DNA from: Armigeres subalbatus
Taxonomy: Eukaryota; Arthropoda; Insecta; Diptera; Culicidae
Assembly (NCBI RefSeq): GCF_024139115.2
Contig: NC_085139.1
Location: 73,637,203 to 73,701,202 of the forward strand
Reading direction: 5' to 3'
DNA length: 64,000 nucleotides
Shown in pieces: positions 60,686 to 64,000 of the stretch. Each line of letters starts with the position of its first letter. Position 1 is the first letter of the stretch. The notes beneath the pieces were generated by a model that was given only the letters and a program-made list of their open reading frames with translations, had not been told where the DNA came from and made no database searches. The position numbers were made by a program, and so were the translations under genes.

Positions 60686-61146
60686 TTAGACACCTCGACA
60701 CTCGTGACTAGTGCACGAATCGAGATCTAAGTTTAAATTAATTAACTTCTTGAAAAAGATAAAAGTGAACAGTTAAATGTCCGTCGCGGTAAAATCGAGA
60801 ATCGGTGTTAGAGTCTCTTGATAAGTATCGAAAAAAAGTGTTAGAAACTTGTGAAAACTTCATACGGAAAATAGTGCGAAATCCGTTGAAATGGATAATA
60901 TTTGAGTTTAATTTCTAGGGAAAAAGTGTAATTATAAGAAACAAGTGTTACATAGTAGAAGAAAAGTATTATTGTAAGAACTAAATAGTGATACATAAAT
61001 AAAAGGTCTTATTCCAATCGTGGTTGAGTGTTTGAACTAAAAACCCGAAAAACCAGTGCCGCGCCGTCGGCTTAGAACACTTCATACATATATCGTGGTA
61101 GAAGCGTCTTAATATTCCGCTCGGGACATTTCTATTTCGTTTCATA

Positions 61147-61164
61147 TGGTGACAGCGGTGGGAT
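61147..61164 (+). promoter_or_regulatory. candidate primer-binding site
   Basis: TGGTGACAGCGGTGGGAT resembles the gypsy-group site TGGCGCAGTCGGTAGGAT (3' end of a tRNA-Ser) with a few differences, and lies where a PBS is expected. Confidence 0.45.
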
Positions 61165-61284
61165 TGTTTTCGCAACAGAGGAACGCTAATTTTTGATTAA
61201 GTGAAAATCAGTGCCGAAGAAAATAAGAACAAACATCAGATAAGTAGAAGTGGTTTTGCGGAGAAAAAATACAGAAAACGACCA

Positions 61285-61693
61285 CAAGATCGCAGTGTTG
61301 GTAAAAACTCAAAATCTCAAAACTCATGGATGATTTAAATCAAGCGTGAGTTGAAACGCACCCAACTCAGCACCTAAAAACTCATGGATGAGTTGAATCA
61401 TCCATTGAATCATCGTACGTTTTCTTTTGTTCTCCTTCGTTAAAAACGGTGAATTAACGTTTGTCGCATAAAATATTAGACACTCTTCCATGTATAAGCA
61501 ATAAATTGCCCCCAAATTGATTTCAAACGCGTTTTTAAACTAAAATGATTTTTTGGCAAATGAGTGAAATAATGCGTTTTATCATGAAAAATTCAAGCGT
61601 GATGCATTCCTTTAAAATCGCAGATGATTTCGTTCGTACGGGAGCGCTCGTTGATTGAGATTTATGAGTGATTTTACCAACACTGCAAGATCG
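61285..61693. mobile_element. hAT-type MITE (393 bp) with 8-bp TSD in the gypsy leader
   Basis: The TSD CAAGATCG is at 61,285-61,292 and 61,686-61,693. The ends are CAGTGTTGGTAAAA on the left and TTTTACCAACACTG on the right; CTCATAAATCTC-like subterminal stretches are also inverted. An 8-bp duplication and CAGTG..-type ends are typical of hAT elements. No transposase. Confidence 0.9.
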
Positions 61694-61853
61694 AACACCA
61701 GGTCTTAGATATGGAAACAACAATAATACATGGAATTTTAATATGGTAAGTAACAAACCTTTTTCTTTAATTTGAATGCCTTAAAACATGTTGGATATTA
61801 TTTCTCATCATCAATAGTGAAAATATTTGCTGATTTTGACATTATTCAAATAA

Positions 61854-63566
61854 ATGTCAAGTTTGGACGATTCATTTGAAAAAGATTCTGAACAATTAGA
61901 ACAAATTCGAGAATTCTTTTTTAAGGAATTCGATAATTTAAACAAAATAGAACCAGAACCAGGTCTTTACAGGGTATTTTCATAAAACAGAAATCTTAAA
62001 AACGGCGTTAGAAGAATTCGAGAACATTGTCCAAAAATATGAACAATTGAACGAAACTGAAATTTGGAATGATTTAACAGATAAACTAGATATTGTGAAA
62101 AAGAAATATGAAAATTGTATTCAAATATTAGAAAATACCAAAACAAAAAGAAATACGGAAAAGAACTCTGAAATTCAAGCAGGAAAATTTCATAATTTGA
62201 GGAATAGACGTGTGAGTGTTAGTGAAGATCATTTTCCAATTAGTATTGAGGATTTTTCGAATCTGAACGTGTCCATATCTGGCACAGATTTATATTTTGG
62301 ACCAATACGTGATCCTAATCTTTTATCATCTACATTAAATAACGCTGATCAATCTGAAATCAATACCAAATCTTTGATATTAAACGAGCTACAAGAATTT
62401 AGTGTTAAATTTGAGCCGGTATACAAATCATTCTTGAACAAAATGGCTTACGAATTCCCCACAGAAAAAGCAATTAAATGCATTCCAGAATTTCGAGGAA
62501 CAGCAGCTGAATTGGATGGTTTTTTGTTCCAAGCAGACTATTTTGCAAAATTCATTCCACCAAGGAATGATCAGAATGAGATCCATGAAACCGAAACGGA
62601 ACTCATTCATGTAATATTATCCAAATTGAAAGGACCAGCAGCATTGCATTTCAAACGAATACATGCCGATACTTGGGTAGAAATTAGAGATAATTTGCAA
62701 AGAGAATTCAAAGGAAAATTGAAATTAGAAGAATTGTTTCAAAAGATTGAAACGTTGGAACAAGGAAAACAGAGACCTTTCAAAGTTACAAAGATAGGGT
62801 GCTTACTATGAAACAACACATTGATGAATATGAAGCAAACAGAGGGGCGGCGAAAATTCATACGCTCTCAGAAACTTACGACTCCATTTCTTAGGAGGGC
62901 TTAAAAATAGAAACTTGAAAAACTTAGCCAAAGCACATAAGGAGGATAATTTGGAAGACTTGATAACTTATCTGCAGGAGGAATGTATAGATGTGGAGCA
63001 GATAGAACAAATTGAGCATAGATTGCAGGATGCTCATATTGCAGAATCACACAGACTTGAAAAGAAGAGCAAAAATTCAACAACCAAAGAAAGAACTTCG
63101 GAAATTTCAGAAACAGAAACAATTTTACAGCAACAGAAACATTGACCATGACGACAGAAATGATCAAAGGAATAGAAATAATGACAGAAACCATTTCAAT
63201 GGGCAATCTAATAACTACCAGCAAAATCAGAACTACGGATATCCGAATAATAATAGTTATCGAGATCGAAATGATAACTATTCAAGAAATGGCAGACATT
63301 ACAATTCCCCTCGCAACGAACGAAACAACTTTGAACAAAATTCTTACAGAAATAACGGTAACCAATATGACAACAATCATAGCCAAAACAATAGAAACAA
63401 TTCGAATCAAAATTATCGGAATGAATCACCGCATCAAAACAACGGAAATAGAAATTACTTTAATACGAACGGAAATTCAAACTCTGAAAGCAGAAGATTC
63501 GAACCATTACGTGAAGGAAACTGGAATAACCGAAATTTTGAATACAATCAGAAGCAAAAAAACTAA
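61854..63566 (+). pseudogene. gag of the Ty3/gypsy element, frameshifted
   Basis: Gag forms the particle that packages element RNA. It starts MSSLDDSFEKDSEQ at 61,854; this frame meets a TAA at 61,983 and a shift there leads into the long middle part (to 62,811). That part has the capsid-type segment ELDGFLFQADYFAKFIPP, ELIHVILSKLKGPAALHFK and WVEIRDNLQREFKGKLKLEE. A second shift near 62,785 leads to YLQEECIDVEQIEQIEHR (with a TAG at 62,894), and a third near 63,060 to a long Asn/Arg-rich basic tail (63,130-63,566) ending in TAA. No CCHC knuckle is visible in the tail, so RNA binding would rest on the basic N-rich region. Nothing is open from start to end. Confidence 0.75.
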
Positions 63567-63589
63567 ACCATGGGGGTTTGGATAGGAAA

Positions 63590-64000
63590 AAGATAGACGG
63601 ATCCCACTGTTTTTATACACAAGTATATGATACTGATGCACAATACGAAGAAGAAGAAACAGGAAAATTATTTGCAACAAGCCCTATGTATGGAGGCTTT
63701 TCAACCGGTTTTTATTGGAAACTGGCAACCGCAGAAAATCCACAATACAATGAGAGATACTACTTGGATACAAGTATCTGTTATAATTTCATTCATCAGA
63801 GCACCGCAATCAAAGTCAGAGCAACAAAAATAAACCCATTCAAACATGCATGGATATGCGTAAATGGTAAACAAGTGCCATCCATTGGAACAATATGGAT
63901 TCATTTAACAATAGGAGAACTAATCATACCGACAAAATTCCACGTGGTGGATAAATTAGGAGTACCAGCCAAAATTGGGTACAAATTTGCTAAGGAGCAT
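63590..64000 (+). pseudogene. start of pol (aspartic protease) of the Ty3/gypsy element, cut by the window end
   Basis: 63,750-63,860 reads ERYYLDTSICYNFIHQST, where LDTS (63,764-63,775) is the likely active-site D-T-S/G. 63,860-64,000 reads NGKQVPSIGTIWIHLTIGE, then IIPTKFHVVDKLG and AKIGYKFAKEH, the flap and second half of a retropepsin, which normally has an I-G-D/K near this place. The frames differ from the end of gag, as usual for a pol reached by frameshifting, but stops between 63,566 and 63,740 suggest decay. RT and integrase would lie beyond the window. Confidence 0.6.

Larger units (their letters stand above)
60686..61853 (+). mobile_element. 5' region (LTR part and leader) of a Ty3/gypsy retrotransposon
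   Basis: Upstream of the gag start: a polyadenylation-like AATAAA (60,997), a probable LTR 3' end around 61,140-61,146, a primer-binding-site candidate and a leader containing a MITE. The LTR start cannot be fixed, because the 3' LTR is outside the window. Confidence 0.55.

Overview
The window is a transposon-saturated piece of a culicine mosquito genome, most probably Aedes. The reasons are the families present (I-type and R1-type LINEs, Ty3/gypsy, Tc1/mariner, many palindromic MITEs), very long (AC)n tracts, tRNA-like foldbacks, and the almost complete absence of intact genes. I infer the organism from these families and did not match it to a reference. No bacterial or organellar genes, CRISPR arrays or rRNA were seen.

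Layout. 1-1.3 kb: degenerate GGAATT tract and a nearly perfect 396-bp tandem duplication. 1.7-3.2 kb: an A-tailed segment bounded by 17-bp target duplications. 3.3-9.07 kb: a palindromic element whose loop received a full-length but decayed I-superfamily LINE (exact 11-bp TSD). 9.25-17.56 kb: two R1-clade LINEs alternating with three (AC)n blocks, the arrangement expected of a microsatellite-targeting LINE. 20.8 kb: one plausible host exon (strong start context, 12 codons, consensus 5' splice site; N-terminus like cytosolic aldehyde dehydrogenase). If real, everything downstream lies in an intron of more than 43 kb.

24.2-37.6 kb: the most striking structure. About 120 head-to-tail copies of a 96-bp satellite (25,355-36,934), with a 12-monomer (1,152-bp) higher-order period in places, sit in a 12-kb block flanked by an exact 23-bp direct repeat. 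Excising the block on paper restores a tRNA-armed foldback element. 37.6-46.5 kb: MITEs, a decayed gypsy pol, LINE fragments, and a 1,088-bp foldback-like element (TIRs made of a 17-bp minisatellite, 9-bp TSD) whose repeat unit recurs at several other places. 46.85-48.55 kb: a dead Tc1-like element with two transposase-binding-site-like motifs per end. 49-60 kb: dispersed repeats, MITEs, a 166-bp palindrome and stretches where nothing is recognised. 60.4-64 kb: the 5' part of a Ty3/gypsy retrotransposon (leader, primer-binding site, frameshifted gag, start of protease), with a hAT-type MITE in its leader, running off the window.

No gene set here works as a pathway. The value of the window is in nested insertions that can be put in order and in the satellite, foldback and microsatellite-target structures.
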